A DNA stretch of 64,000 nt from assembly GCA_020853755.1 (NCBI GenBank), contig JADYYG010000062.1, forward strand, positions 62,001 to 126,000, in the 5' to 3' direction. Every line of letters starts with the position of its first letter. The stretch's first letter is position 1. Shown one piece after another: positions 27,428 to 35,087 of the stretch. Source of the DNA: Dehalococcoidia bacterium (GTDB lineage: Bacteria; Chloroflexota; Dehalococcoidia; Tepidiformales; Tepidiformaceae). The notes below the pieces were generated by a model, which did no database searches, had not been told where the DNA came from, and was given only the letters and a program-made list of their open reading frames with translations. The translations under genes and the position numbers were made by a program.

Positions 27428-28216
27428 GTGGCTGTACGCACACCTCCCGCCCCGTTACGGCGCGCATGGGCGCTCAGCGCCCGCCTCGGCGTCCACGAAG
27501 CCGTGGTCGTGGTGGTCGCGTTCCTCATCTATTTCGTCATCCGCGGTGCAGTAGTGGACCGGGCGGGCGAAGCGATGGTGCGCAGCTTCCACCTGATTGA
27601 CCTCGAACGGCGACTGCACCTGTACCACGAACTCGAACTGCAATCGTGGATCCTGGACCGGTACTGGCTCATCAAGCTGATGAACTGGGTGTACTTCTGG
27701 GGGCATATGCCGCTCGTCGTCCTGGTGGCCGTGTGGCTGTATGTGTGGCACCGCAAGGCGTACTTCGTCACGCGGAACGCATTCCTGGCCTCCGGGGCGA
27801 TCGGCGTGGTGCTGTACTGGCTGTTCCCGGTCGCGCCCCCGCGGCTGGTTCCGTTCGCTGGGTTCATCGACACGATGGCGGCGTTCGACCGCGTGGGCTA
27901 CAACGCGCAGGAGGCGCGGGCCTTCGTGAACCCGTTCGCGGCTGTGCCGAGCCTCCACTTTGGATGGTCGTTGCTGTTGGCCGTGATTGTGGCGTGGGTG
28001 TCGCGAAAGCCGTGGGCGTACGCGTTCGCCGTAGCCTGGCCGGTGGCGATGTTCTTCGCTGTTGTGATGACCGGGAACCACTTCATCCTCGACACCGTGG
28101 CGGGGGCGATTGTGTCGTTCGCAGGGCTGGGTGTGTCGCTTGGTGTCGCGCAATACCTCGGCTGGCCCCGTTTGGACAGCAGGCCTGCACCCGCCGTTGC
28201 TGAGCCGCCGCGATAG
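27428..28216 (+). CDS. PAP2-superfamily membrane phosphatase/transferase (Aur1/IPC synthase-like)
   Basis: This 262-residue membrane protein has about six helices and the PAP2 motifs NPFAAVPSLHFGWSLLLA (PSLH, catalytic His) and GNHFILDTVAG (His with downstream Asp). The conserved WVYFWGHMP region before them is typical of inositol phosphorylceramide-synthase-like proteins. Such enzymes remove or transfer a lipid-linked phosphate head group at the outer face of the membrane. The lipid substrate is unknown. Start GTG 27428 is fixed by the six-base spacing from TAGGCT. Confidence 0.86.
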   Translation: MAVRTPPAPLRRAWALSARLGVHEAVVVVVAFLIYFVIRGAVVDRAGEAMVRSFHLIDLERRLHLYHELELQSWILDRYWLIKLMNWVYFWGHMPLVVLVAVWLYVWHRKAYFVTRNAFLASGAIGVVLYWLFPVAPPRLVPFAGFIDTMAAFDRVGYNAQEARAFVNPFAAVPSLHFGWSLLLAVIVAWVSRKPWAYAFAVAWPVAMFFAVVMTGNHFILDTVAGAIVSFAGLGVSLGVAQYLGWPRLDSRPAPAVAEPPR

Positions 28217-28239
28217 CCGTTGCGCCACCAACGCTGCGC

Positions 28240-28245
28240 TACAAT
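28240..28245 (+). promoter_or_regulatory. -10 hexamer of a leaderless promoter (nucleotidyltransferase)
   Basis: TACAAT, then TGCCGC, then ATG 28252. A TTGCGC lies 14 bp upstream, short for a -35. Confidence 0.6.
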
Positions 28246-28251
28246 TGCCGC

Positions 28252-28587
28252 ATGAAGGCTGGCCACCTCGAATTCGACCCGGACGTGCTGCGCCACTTCT
28301 GTGAGAAGTGGGGCGTGGCGGAGCTCGCGGTCTTCGGCTCCGTCCTTCGTGACGACTTCCGCCCGGACAGCGATATAGACTTCCTCGTGACCTGGGCGCC
28401 GGGTGTGCAGCGGACATGGCGCGACATCTGGGCGATGAAGCAGGAACTCGAAACGCTCTATGACCGCGAGGTCGGCCTGGCACAGCGACAGGTGGTCGAA
28501 GCCGACCAGAATGAGTTCCGGCGAGCTGCCATTCTCAATTCGGCGCGGACGCTCATTGCCGCCGCTGATGCGATTGGCAGTCGCTGA
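28252..28587 (+). CDS. MNT-type minimal nucleotidyltransferase
   Basis: This 111-residue polymerase-beta-fold nucleotidyltransferase has the motif AVFGSVLRDDFRPDSDIDFLV, split here as AVFGSVLRDD and FRPDSDIDFLV, giving GS-x10-DxD metal ligands. Proteins of this size usually act as the antitoxin (MntA) that adenylylates a HEPN toxin encoded next to it. No HEPN gene is adjacent: pnp converges downstream and a PAP2 gene is upstream. It may therefore be an orphan antitoxin or a stand-alone modifying enzyme. Confidence 0.88.
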   Translation: MKAGHLEFDPDVLRHFCEKWGVAELAVFGSVLRDDFRPDSDIDFLVTWAPGVQRTWRDIWAMKQELETLYDREVGLAQRQVVEADQNEFRRAAILNSARTLIAAADAIGSR

Positions 28588-28610
28588 GTCCGCCACCTAC
28601 GCCACACCAA

Positions 28611-28637
28611 AAGGCCCCGGCAAATTGCCGGGGCCTT
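28611..28637. terminator. bidirectional terminator between the nucleotidyltransferase and pnp
   Basis: AAGGCCCCGGC (28611-28621) and GCCGGGGCCTT (28627-28637) form a perfect 11-bp stem with an AAATT loop. It has A residues on one side and T residues on the other, and lies between convergent stop codons at 28587 and 28664. Confidence 0.9.
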
Positions 28638-28663
28638 CGTTGTTGGTACGGGTGCTCGGTGAG

Positions 28664-31114
28664 CTACTCCTCGTCGTCGAAGCTGCCGCCGAAGTCCCGG
28701 CGGGGGGCCGGGGGAGGCGGGGGCGTGCCGCCGTCCGAGGTTTCGCGCCGGGTCCAACCGCGGGAAGCGCCGCCGATCGGAGCGCTGCCGCCGCCGGATC
28801 GCTGACCGCCGCCGAAGCCGCCTTCGCGGCGACCGCCGCCGAAGCCGCCGCCGCCACCACCACCATTGCGGGGACCACGGTCACCGCCGCGCTGGAAGCC
28901 ACCGCGGTCACCACCGCTGCGCGGGCCGCGATCGCCGCCGCCGCGAGGGCCACGGTCACCGCCGCGGTCGCCACCGCCACGCGGGCCGCCGCCACGACCA
29001 CCACGGCCGCCACCAGCGCCGGGCGCAGGCGGGTCTTCGCCGAGGAGGACGGCGCGGCGGCTCAGGTTGATGCGGCCGAGGTTGTCGATTTCGGTGACCA
29101 TGACGGTCACTTCGTCGCCGGGCTGGACTTCGTCTTCGACCGATTCGATATGGTCTTCGCCGAGCTGTGAGATATGGACGAGGCCTTCCTTGCCGGGGAG
29201 GATTTCGACGAAGACGCCGAAGTTGAGCATCCGGGTGACCTTACCGGTATACACCTCGCCGACCTTCACCTCCTTGGTGAGGCCTTCGATCATCTGGATG
29301 GCCTTGCGGGCGACGGCCTCGTTGGGCGAACCGACGATGACGGTGCCGTCTTCCTGGATTTCGATGGTGGCGCCGCCCGATTCATCCTGGATCTTGCGAA
29401 CCGTCTTGCCGCCGGGGCCGATGACGGTCCCGATCTGGTCCTGATTGATCTGGATCTTGTACATCTTGGGCGCGTACTCGGACATCTCGGCGCGCGGCTC
29501 GGCGATGACCGCGGCCATCTTTTCGAGCAAGAACTCGCGCGCGTCCTTCGCCTGGTTGAGGGCGGTGGTCAGCAGTTCACGCGAGACGCCGCCGATCTTG
29601 ATGTCCATCTGGAGGGCGGTGATGCCCTCGTGGGTGCCGGCGACCTTGAAGTCCATGTCGCCCATGAAGTCTTCCTGGCCGGCGATGTCGGTGAGCACCT
29701 TGTAGTTGCCGTCTTCGCCCATGATCAGGCCCATGGCGATGCCGGCGACGGGCGCCGCAATCGGGACGCCTGCGTCCATCAGGGCGAGGGTGCTGCCGCA
29801 AACGCTCGCCATCGAGGTCGAGCCGTTAGACGACATCACTTCGCTGACGAGGCGGAGGGCGTAGGGGAAGTCCGCCTCGCTGGGGATAACCGGTTCGAGG
29901 GCTCGTTCCGCGAGCGCGCCATGGCCGATTTCCCGCCGGCCGGGGCCGCGCATCGGGCGGGCTTCGCCAACCGAATAGGGCGGGAAGTTGTAGTGGTGCA
30001 TGTACCGCTTGGATTCGTGCGGCGAAAGCGTGTCGAGCTTCTGGGCCATCGTCAGGCCGCCGAGCGTGGCGACGGTGAGGACCTGGGTCTCGCCACGGGT
30101 GAAGAGGCCGGTCCCGTGCGTACGCGGCAGCACCCCGACGTGGATATCGAGCGGGCGGATCTGGGTGATCTCCCGCTGGTCGGCGCGCTTGCCGGCTTCA
30201 AGGATCTGCTTGCGCATCGCCTTCTTGATGACGCTGTAGAGCGCATCGCCGATCTCGCTCGAGGTGAACTGCTCGGCGAACTTCTGGTTCAGTTCCTGGC
30301 GGACAGCCTTGTTCGCGTCGCTGCGCTCGCTGGCGGCTGTCGCGACCAGTTCGGGGATGCGGTCCTTCAGGTACTCGCTGATGGCAGCGTAGGCGTCCGG
30401 GTTCTCGGCGGCGGCAACGAACGGCTTCTTCACCGGCGAAGCGTCAGCGGCGATCTGCTCCTGGAGGGCGATGATCTTGCGGTTCGCTTCCATGGCGACG
30501 TCGATGGCCTCGAGGACGACATCCTCGGGAACCTGCTTCGCGCCCGCTTCGACCATCACGACGGCTTCCTTCGTGCCCGCGACGATGATATCGAGGTCGC
30601 CGTCTTCGGCTTCCTGGAAGGTCGGGTTCACGATGTATTCGCCGTCGAGGCGAGTGACGCGGACCGAGCTGACGGGCCCGTTGAACGGGATATCGCTGAT
30701 CATGAGGGCCGCGCTGGCGCCGATCGTGAGGAGCGTGTCGGGCTGGTTCTCACGGTCAGCCGAGAGGGTCATGCCGACGATCTGGACTTCCTGGCGGAAG
30801 CCCTTGGGGAAGAGCGGGCGCAGGGGCCGGTCGGTGAGGCGCATCGAGAGGATGCCATCGGTGCTGGCGCGGCCTTCGCGGCGGGGGAAGCCCCCCGGGA
30901 TCTTGCCGACGGCGTAGAGGCGCTCCTCATAGTCAATCGTGAGCGGGAAAAAGTCGATGCCTTCGCGGGCGTCGGCCATGGTGGCGGTGACCAGGACCAC
31001 GGTATCGCCGAGGCGAACCGTGACGGAGCCGTTGGCCTGGTTGGCGAGGATGCCGTGCTGGATGGTGAGGGTCTTGCCCCCGACTTCGAGTTCGTACTGC
31101 TTCGGTTCTTTCAT
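28664..31114 (-). CDS. pnp: polyribonucleotide nucleotidyltransferase (PNPase) with RGG-rich tail
   Basis: This 816-residue phosphorolytic 3'-5' exoribonuclease forms a trimeric ring and is central to RNA decay. In order it has RNase PH domain 1 (about 10-145), an all-helical linker, RNase PH domain 2 (about 320-550, with KRYMHHYNFPPYSVGE and RRE(I)GHGALAERAL), a KH domain (GTVIGPGGKTVRKIQDESG), and an S1 domain ending near GRINLSRRAVL. The last roughly 125 residues are a low-complexity Gly/Arg tail that most PNPases lack. It is downstream of rpsO on the same strand, the classical rpsO-pnp order, with a terminator between them. Confidence 0.98.
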   Translation of the reverse strand: MKEPKQYELEVGGKTLTIQHGILANQANGSVTVRLGDTVVLVTATMADAREGIDFFPLTIDYEERLYAVGKIPGGFPRREGRASTDGILSMRLTDRPLRPLFPKGFRQEVQIVGMTLSADRENQPDTLLTIGASAALMISDIPFNGPVSSVRVTRLDGEYIVNPTFQEAEDGDLDIIVAGTKEAVVMVEAGAKQVPEDVVLEAIDVAMEANRKIIALQEQIAADASPVKKPFVAAAENPDAYAAISEYLKDRIPELVATAASERSDANKAVRQELNQKFAEQFTSSEIGDALYSVIKKAMRKQILEAGKRADQREITQIRPLDIHVGVLPRTHGTGLFTRGETQVLTVATLGGLTMAQKLDTLSPHESKRYMHHYNFPPYSVGEARPMRGPGRREIGHGALAERALEPVIPSEADFPYALRLVSEVMSSNGSTSMASVCGSTLALMDAGVPIAAPVAGIAMGLIMGEDGNYKVLTDIAGQEDFMGDMDFKVAGTHEGITALQMDIKIGGVSRELLTTALNQAKDAREFLLEKMAAVIAEPRAEMSEYAPKMYKIQINQDQIGTVIGPGGKTVRKIQDESGGATIEIQEDGTVIVGSPNEAVARKAIQMIEGLTKEVKVGEVYTGKVTRMLNFGVFVEILPGKEGLVHISQLGEDHIESVEDEVQPGDEVTVMVTEIDNLGRINLSRRAVLLGEDPPAPGAGGGRGGRGGGPRGGGDRGGDRGPRGGGDRGPRSGGDRGGFQRGGDRGPRNGGGGGGGFGGGRREGGFGGGQRSGGGSAPIGGASRGWTRRETSDGGTPPPPPAPRRDFGGSFDDEE
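28790..29020 (-). repeat. RGG/GGDRG low-complexity repeats in the pnp 3' end
   Basis: The coding strand repeats GGTGGCGACCGTGG-like units giving GGGDRGG, GDRGPRGGG and GDRGGFQ tracts. The repeat lies between the S1 domain and a Pro-rich, acidic C terminus (DFGGSFDDEE). Confidence 0.85.
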
Positions 31115-31158
31115 GCTTCTCTGTTTCTTGTCTGCTTCTCAGACCAATTCACGTCCTG

Positions 31159-31184
31159 TCCCTTCCGGTTCATGCACGAAGGGA
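31159..31184 (-). promoter_or_regulatory. stem-loop in the pnp leader
   Basis: TCCCTTC and GAAGGGA form a perfect 7-bp stem with a 12-nt loop about 45 nt before the pnp ATG. Enterobacterial pnp leaders contain an RNase III-cleaved stem used for autoregulation; this one may be analogous, but that is inference. Confidence 0.45.
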
Positions 31185-31270
31185 TCCGATACCGTCCGCG
31201 TGAGCGTGGGACGGTGGCGAAGGAAGGGGCCTGGAGAGTGGCTCAGGTTGCGGACGCGCGAAGTTCAAAC

Positions 31271-31299
31271 AAAAAAGGGCCCCCGCTTACTTGCGGAGG
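31271..31299 (-). terminator. intrinsic terminator overlapping the rpsO stop
   Basis: On the minus strand, CCTCCGC, AAGTAA loop, and GCGGGGG make a 7-bp stem (one wobble pair), followed by CCC and six T residues. The stop codon TAA is in the loop. It would attenuate read-through from rpsO into pnp. Confidence 0.8.
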
Positions 31300-31553
31300 C
31301 CGAGCCGTGCGATGACTTCGCGGTAGCGATTGACGTCTTTGTTGTTGAGGTAGCGAAGCTGACGGCGCCGCTGGCCGACGAGCATCAGAAGACCACGGCG
31401 TGTGTGGTAATCGTGCTTGTTCGCCTTCAGGTGCGTCGTCAGGTACTTGATCCGTTCGGTCAGGATCGCAACCTGGACTTCAGGGGAGCCCGTATCGGTG
31501 GCGTGGACGCCGTACTCCCCAATCAATGTGGTCTTCTGCTCTTTGGTCAGCAA
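31287..31553 (-). CDS. rpsO: 30S ribosomal protein S15
   Basis: This 88-residue S15 protein binds the central domain of 16S rRNA and helps start platform assembly. Family signatures are [40 protein letters not shown] and the C-terminal [17 protein letters not shown]. The start is TTG 31553, giving MLTKEQK; no alternative ATG exists nearby and the Shine-Dalgarno is weak. It is upstream of pnp, the conserved order. Confidence 0.97.
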   Translation of the reverse strand: MLTKEQKTTLIGEYGVHATDTGSPEVQVAILTERIKYLTTHLKANKHDYHTRRGLLMLVGQRRRQLRYLNNKDVNRYREVIARLGLRK

Positions 31554-31612
31554 CCTTGTTCTTCAGTCTTCCTTTGCCTTGCTTATGAACATCGGTCAAC
31601 CTACCACAGGTG

Positions 31613-32143
31613 ATGGCTGGCGGCAATTTTCCGGCTACGGCGCCCGCGCTCATCCTGCTCTGCGGGCTGCCCGGCGCGGGCAAGACCACGTTCGCGCACG
31701 AACTGGCGCAGCGGCTCCGCTTCGAACACATCGAGAGCGACGCCATCCGGCGAGCGCTGCGGGAGACGCCGGCGTACACCGCCGAGGAGAACGCTGCGGT
31801 CTTCGCGCGCGTTGATTCCGCGGCAAGAGCGGCGCTGGCCAGCGGCCAGCACGCGCTCGTCGATGCCACCAACCTCACGCGGCGCGACCGCAAGCGGTTC
31901 TACCGGGTCGCGGGGGACTCCGGCGCGCCAGTCATCGCCGTGCGGGTCACGGCGCCGGAGGAAGTGATTCGCGAACGGCTGAGCAAGCCGCGGGAGGGGT
32001 TCTCGCAGGCCGGAGTGGCGGTGTACGAGCGGATGCGCGGCCGCCTGCAGCCGATCGATGGCCCGGGGGTGGTCGCCGACAGCCGCTTCGAGTTTGGGCC
32101 AGCTATCGACCTCGTGCTCCGGCTGATCGACGATCACCGGTGA
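31613..32143 (+). CDS. P-loop AAA-type small-molecule or nucleic-acid kinase (zeta-toxin/Pnkp-like fold)
   Basis: This 176-residue kinase has Walker A LLCGLPGAGKTTFAHELA, followed by HIESDAIRRALRE and LVDATNLTRRDRKRFYR, the pattern of the polynucleotide-kinase/zeta-toxin-like AAA_33 family. The Asp in ESD and the DATN segment are the likely catalytic and Mg-binding residues. The substrate is unknown. The gene starts 5 nt after TACCAC and ends in a TGATG overlap with the next gene, so it leads a three-gene operon. Confidence 0.87.
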   Translation: MAGGNFPATAPALILLCGLPGAGKTTFAHELAQRLRFEHIESDAIRRALRETPAYTAEENAAVFARVDSAARAALASGQHALVDATNLTRRDRKRFYRVAGDSGAPVIAVRVTAPEEVIRERLSKPREGFSQAGVAVYERMRGRLQPIDGPGVVADSRFEFGPAIDLVLRLIDDHR

Positions 32144-32472
32144 TGAACAACGACCAGCCGATGATGTTGCTTCGCGCCCGAATCCATGCCGAGGTGTGCG
32201 AGGAGTTCGACCGCTGGTTCAAGTCAACCCACCTCGAGGAGGTCCGCGCGATCCCCGGCATTGTCGAGGTGAGGGCGGGGACCGCCCCCGACGGCTTGCA
32301 GCTGGGCATCTACTTCTTCATCAACGCCGACTCGGTGCAGCCGGCGCTGGCGAGCCCGGCGGCTGTTGCTGCTCGTGCGAGTTGGCAGCGCTGGCAGCCG
32401 CACCTGAGGGAGATGTCGGTCGAATTCTGGGCGGCGGTGACGCCGACGCCGCTGTTCGAGGAGATCAACTGA
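32143..32472 (+). CDS. small alpha/beta-barrel protein, unknown function
   Basis: This 109-residue protein has the strand-helix pattern of dimeric ferredoxin-like barrels (LLRARIHAEVCEEFDRWFKS, then LQLGIYFFINAD and MSVEFWAAVTP). The family (antibiotic monooxygenase-like or DUF4286-like) cannot be settled. The conserved-looking WF...HLEEV segment near residues 24-33 may line a pocket. The start ATG overlaps the kinase stop (TGATG) and its own stop overlaps the next ATG, so the three proteins are probably made together. Confidence 0.75.
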   Translation: MNNDQPMMLLRARIHAEVCEEFDRWFKSTHLEEVRAIPGIVEVRAGTAPDGLQLGIYFFINADSVQPALASPAAVAARASWQRWQPHLREMSVEFWAAVTPTPLFEEIN

Positions 32473-33161
32473 TGGCGCACCACCCGCCGCCGCAGTGGGA
32501 CGCCGCCAACGGGCTGCTCGTTGCACGGTTCCGTCATGGCCCGCTGTGGAACTTCTCATACCTCATCGCGGACGAGGCCACTGGCGACGCGACCGTCATC
32601 GACCCGGCCTGGGATGCGGCCGGGATCGTCGCGGCGGCGGCGGGCCGGGGTTTGCATATCAGGAAGGTCCTGCTGACGCACAGCCACTCTGACCACGCGA
32701 ACGGCGTCGCCGAGATTGCCGCCGCAACGGGCGCGAGGGTGTTCGTGCACGCCGCCGACGCCGCCGGCCTGGAGGCGCACTTCGGGCATGCAACCACCTT
32801 CGCGGGACGTGAGGAGTTCGCGCTTGGGTCGCAGGCCGTTGTGGCGCGCCCGACACCCGGCCACACGGCCGGCTCGGTGACCTACAGCGTCGATGGACGC
32901 CTGTTCACAGGCGACACCCTGGCAATCGGCAGTCCCGGCACGCCAGGACCGGAACGCGGCTCACTCGAACGGCTCTGGGAGTCGACCGCGCTTCTTGCGG
33001 GCGAAGAGCGCGACACGATCATCCACCCGGGGCACGATTCGGGGCCGGAGGCGTTCGCCACACTGGAGGCGGAGTTGACGCGAAACCCGGCGCTACTCGC
33101 GAACTCACCGGACGCGTTCCGGGCGGCGGTTGAGCGGGCGACTGGCCGCGCGCATCACTGA
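32472..33161 (+). CDS. metallo-beta-lactamase-fold hydrolase (glyoxalase II/persulfide dioxygenase-like)
   Basis: The product is a 229-residue MBL-fold enzyme. The metal-binding motif is LLTHSHSDHANGV (HxHxDH), with PTPGHTAGS supplying the third His, LFTGDTL the bridging Asp, and IIHPGHD the C-terminal His. This set fits glyoxalase II and related thioesterases. The start ATG overlaps the previous stop codon. It converges on the HNH gene 10 nt away. Confidence 0.9.
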   Translation: MAHHPPPQWDAANGLLVARFRHGPLWNFSYLIADEATGDATVIDPAWDAAGIVAAAAGRGLHIRKVLLTHSHSDHANGVAEIAAATGARVFVHAADAAGLEAHFGHATTFAGREEFALGSQAVVARPTPGHTAGSVTYSVDGRLFTGDTLAIGSPGTPGPERGSLERLWESTALLAGEERDTIIHPGHDSGPEAFATLEAELTRNPALLANSPDAFRAAVERATGRAHH

Positions 33162-33171
33162 GCCGCGGATG

Positions 33172-33693
33172 TCAGCCGGCGGCGCCCTCCCAGCCGGGGA
33201 CGAACTTGCGCCACTCTTCCTGCGCCCCGAGGTAGGGGAAGAAAGCGTGATAGATGGAGACGCGCGGCACGTGCGGTTGGTGAGCCATCGCCATCCTGGC
33301 TTCCCCGGGGGTGCGTCCTGCCTTCTTGTGGTTGCACTGCTTGCAGGCGCTCACAAGGTTCTCCCACGTATGCGGGCCGCCGCGGTGCCGCGGAAGCACG
33401 TGGTCGAGGGTGAGGTCCCGGCTCTGCCGTCCGCAGTAGACGCACTGCCAGCCGTCGCGCGCGAAGATCTCCTTGCGCGTCAGCCGGACCTTCGGGCGCG
33501 GCCGCTTGATCATGTGGATGAGGCGGATGACCGAGGGCAGGACGTAGGTGGCCGTGGCGGTGTGGATAGCTTCGCGGGCAGATTCGAGGACTTCCGCTTT
33601 GCCCCGGAAGACAAGAACCAGCGCGCGCCGCATGTTGCAGACATTGAGCGGCTCGTAGTTCTGGTTCAGCACGAGGACGGATGTTGCATCCAT
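33172..33693 (-). CDS. HNH endonuclease
   Basis: This 173-residue protein has a C-terminal HNH domain: WQCVYCGRQSRDLTLDHVLP, HRGGPHTWENLVSAC and KQCNHKKAG. These give two zinc-binding CxxC pairs and the D-H...N...H catalytic set. The N-terminal 75 residues (VLVLNQNYEPLNVCNMRRAL) match a common bacterial HNH subfamily of stand-alone proteins, not restriction or intron enzymes. ATG 33693 is chosen; upstream in-frame sequence lies in the leader. A TAGGAT hexamer sits upstream with a short untranslated leader. Confidence 0.92.
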   Translation of the reverse strand: MDATSVLVLNQNYEPLNVCNMRRALVLVFRGKAEVLESAREAIHTATATYVLPSVIRLIHMIKRPRPKVRLTRKEIFARDGWQCVYCGRQSRDLTLDHVLPRHRGGPHTWENLVSACKQCNHKKAGRTPGEARMAMAHQPHVPRVSIYHAFFPYLGAQEEWRKFVPGWEGAAG

Positions 33694-33780
33694 ACCCCAC
33701 GTCCCGCCTTTGCGTGATCCTAGCAAAGGCGAACCCACCCTCGCAATTAATTCACACTTACGCGCGAGAGCGAGGCTCGC

Positions 33781-35022
33781 TCAGCCGGAGGTTGCGCGGG
33801 AGACGTCCACACCACCGGGGGCATCGAGGCGGAGGTGGAGCGGGTTGCCGGGTTCGTAGTCGCTGGAGACGGGCACGGTGACCTCGGTCCAGCCGCCAGC
33901 GGGCGCTTCGAAGCGAACTGAGCCAAGCATCACCAGGGCTCCGCCGTTGTCGTGCCAGGTCTGTGCTTCGCCTGCACCGCCGCGCAGGGTGACCGAGACT
34001 GAGCTGACAGGTCCAGGGTTCACCAGGTACACATCGCCGATGTCTCCGCTGCGACGGAACTGGCGCGCCCCGGCGTCTGTCTGCAGGTCGCTCCAGCCCA
34101 TCGCGATGTGAATGGCGTCGTTCCGCCCGAAGACGACTTCCGGGTCCTGCGGGGCCATGTAGAACGCAAGGTGGCCGCCGTCGAACAGGCGGCCGGGGAA
34201 GTTCCAGCGGAACGGCGCATCGGTCTTCCGGGCGCGGACGAAGAGGTGGTATTTGTAGTGGCCCTTTGTGACCTTCGCGACCACGTTGTTCATCAGCCAG
34301 CGGAAGGCCCGGCGGTTCCGGCTGGCGGTCGCGTAGATGTCGATGTCGGCGATGCGGTCGATGCTGTAGCCGCAGCCTTCGAGCAGTTCTTTCAGTTCGC
34401 TGAACGTGTACTCGCGGCTATGGCGGGAGCCCTTGAGCGGCGCGCCGAGGTGGTACGGGTCGTAGATGTTCCGGCCGGCGAGGAAGTTCGCAATCGAATC
34501 GGCGCGGCTCGCGTTCGGGGTCGAAAGCACGAGTGCGCCGCCCGGCTTCAGCACGCGGTGGATCTCGGCGAGCGCGTGGACGGGGTTCTCCGTGAGGTGC
34601 TCAATGACTTCGCACCAGGTCACGAGGTCGAAGCTGTTGTCCGGGTAGGGGAAGCGGTCCTTTTCGGCGTCAAAACAGGTGCAGGCGAACTCGTGGCGCT
34701 CGCCGTACTCGGGACTCTCCAGCGTCTGCTCGATGGTGGCGCGGCCGTCGGCGGCGAAGCCCGTAAGCGAGAGGTCGTAGTTGCGGAACTTCTGGAGCAA
34801 GAGCGTTATGTGGAACGGCGGGCTGCCGAGTTCGAGGGCGCGGCCGCGCTCCTTCGGCTGCGGGACAAAGCGCAGGACCTGGCGCCAGAGGGGCAGTCCC
34901 CCGTCGACAAGGATGCGGTGCACTTCCTCGTTCCGGAAGGGCCAGCGGAAGCTGAGCAGGTAGTGGCTGAGCGCCTCCGGGTCGCGTTCCGAGACCTGTG
35001 GCGGCATGGTTGGTCCGGTCAT
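33781..35022 (-). CDS. SAM-dependent methyltransferase with C-terminal beta domain
   Basis: This 413-residue protein has an N-terminal region (LSHYLLSFRWPFRNEEVHRI), a class I methyltransferase core (ALELGSPPFHITLLLQ as motif I, FDLVTWCEVIEHLTENP as the family strand-4 motif, LKPGGALVLSTPN), and a C-terminal beta-sandwich-like domain of about 130 residues. The arrangement is like methyltransferases that modify surface glycans, but the acceptor is unknown. The ATG at 35022 lies shortly after TATCAT. It is divergent from the HhH-PHP gene. Confidence 0.83.
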   Translation of the reverse strand: MTGPTMPPQVSERDPEALSHYLLSFRWPFRNEEVHRILVDGGLPLWRQVLRFVPQPKERGRALELGSPPFHITLLLQKFRNYDLSLTGFAADGRATIEQTLESPEYGERHEFACTCFDAEKDRFPYPDNSFDLVTWCEVIEHLTENPVHALAEIHRVLKPGGALVLSTPNASRADSIANFLAGRNIYDPYHLGAPLKGSRHSREYTFSELKELLEGCGYSIDRIADIDIYATASRNRRAFRWLMNNVVAKVTKGHYKYHLFVRARKTDAPFRWNFPGRLFDGGHLAFYMAPQDPEVVFGRNDAIHIAMGWSDLQTDAGARQFRRSGDIGDVYLVNPGPVSSVSVTLRGGAGEAQTWHDNGGALVMLGSVRFEAPAGGWTEVTVPVSSDYEPGNPLHLRLDAPGGVDVSRATSG

Positions 35023-35074
35023 GGATGCGGAATGATACGGGTTCCAAAGCGGGCGGTCTGCGGATGGGAGCGGC

Positions 35075-35080
35075 TATGCT
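35075..35080 (+). promoter_or_regulatory. -10-like hexamer (HhH-PHP gene)
   Basis: TATGCT followed by seven bases and ATG 35088. Confidence 0.4.
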
Positions 35081-35087
35081 TTCAGCA

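Noticed and set aside
28676-29030. Tandem DNA repeat or CRISPR-like array
   Set aside because: The periodicity comes from Gly/Arg codons in the pnp tail; repeats are degenerate and lack unique spacers.
29174-31315. 713-codon open frame antisense to pnp
   Set aside because: The opposite strand is unmistakably PNPase; the mirror frame is low-complexity acidic and His-rich sequence without domains.
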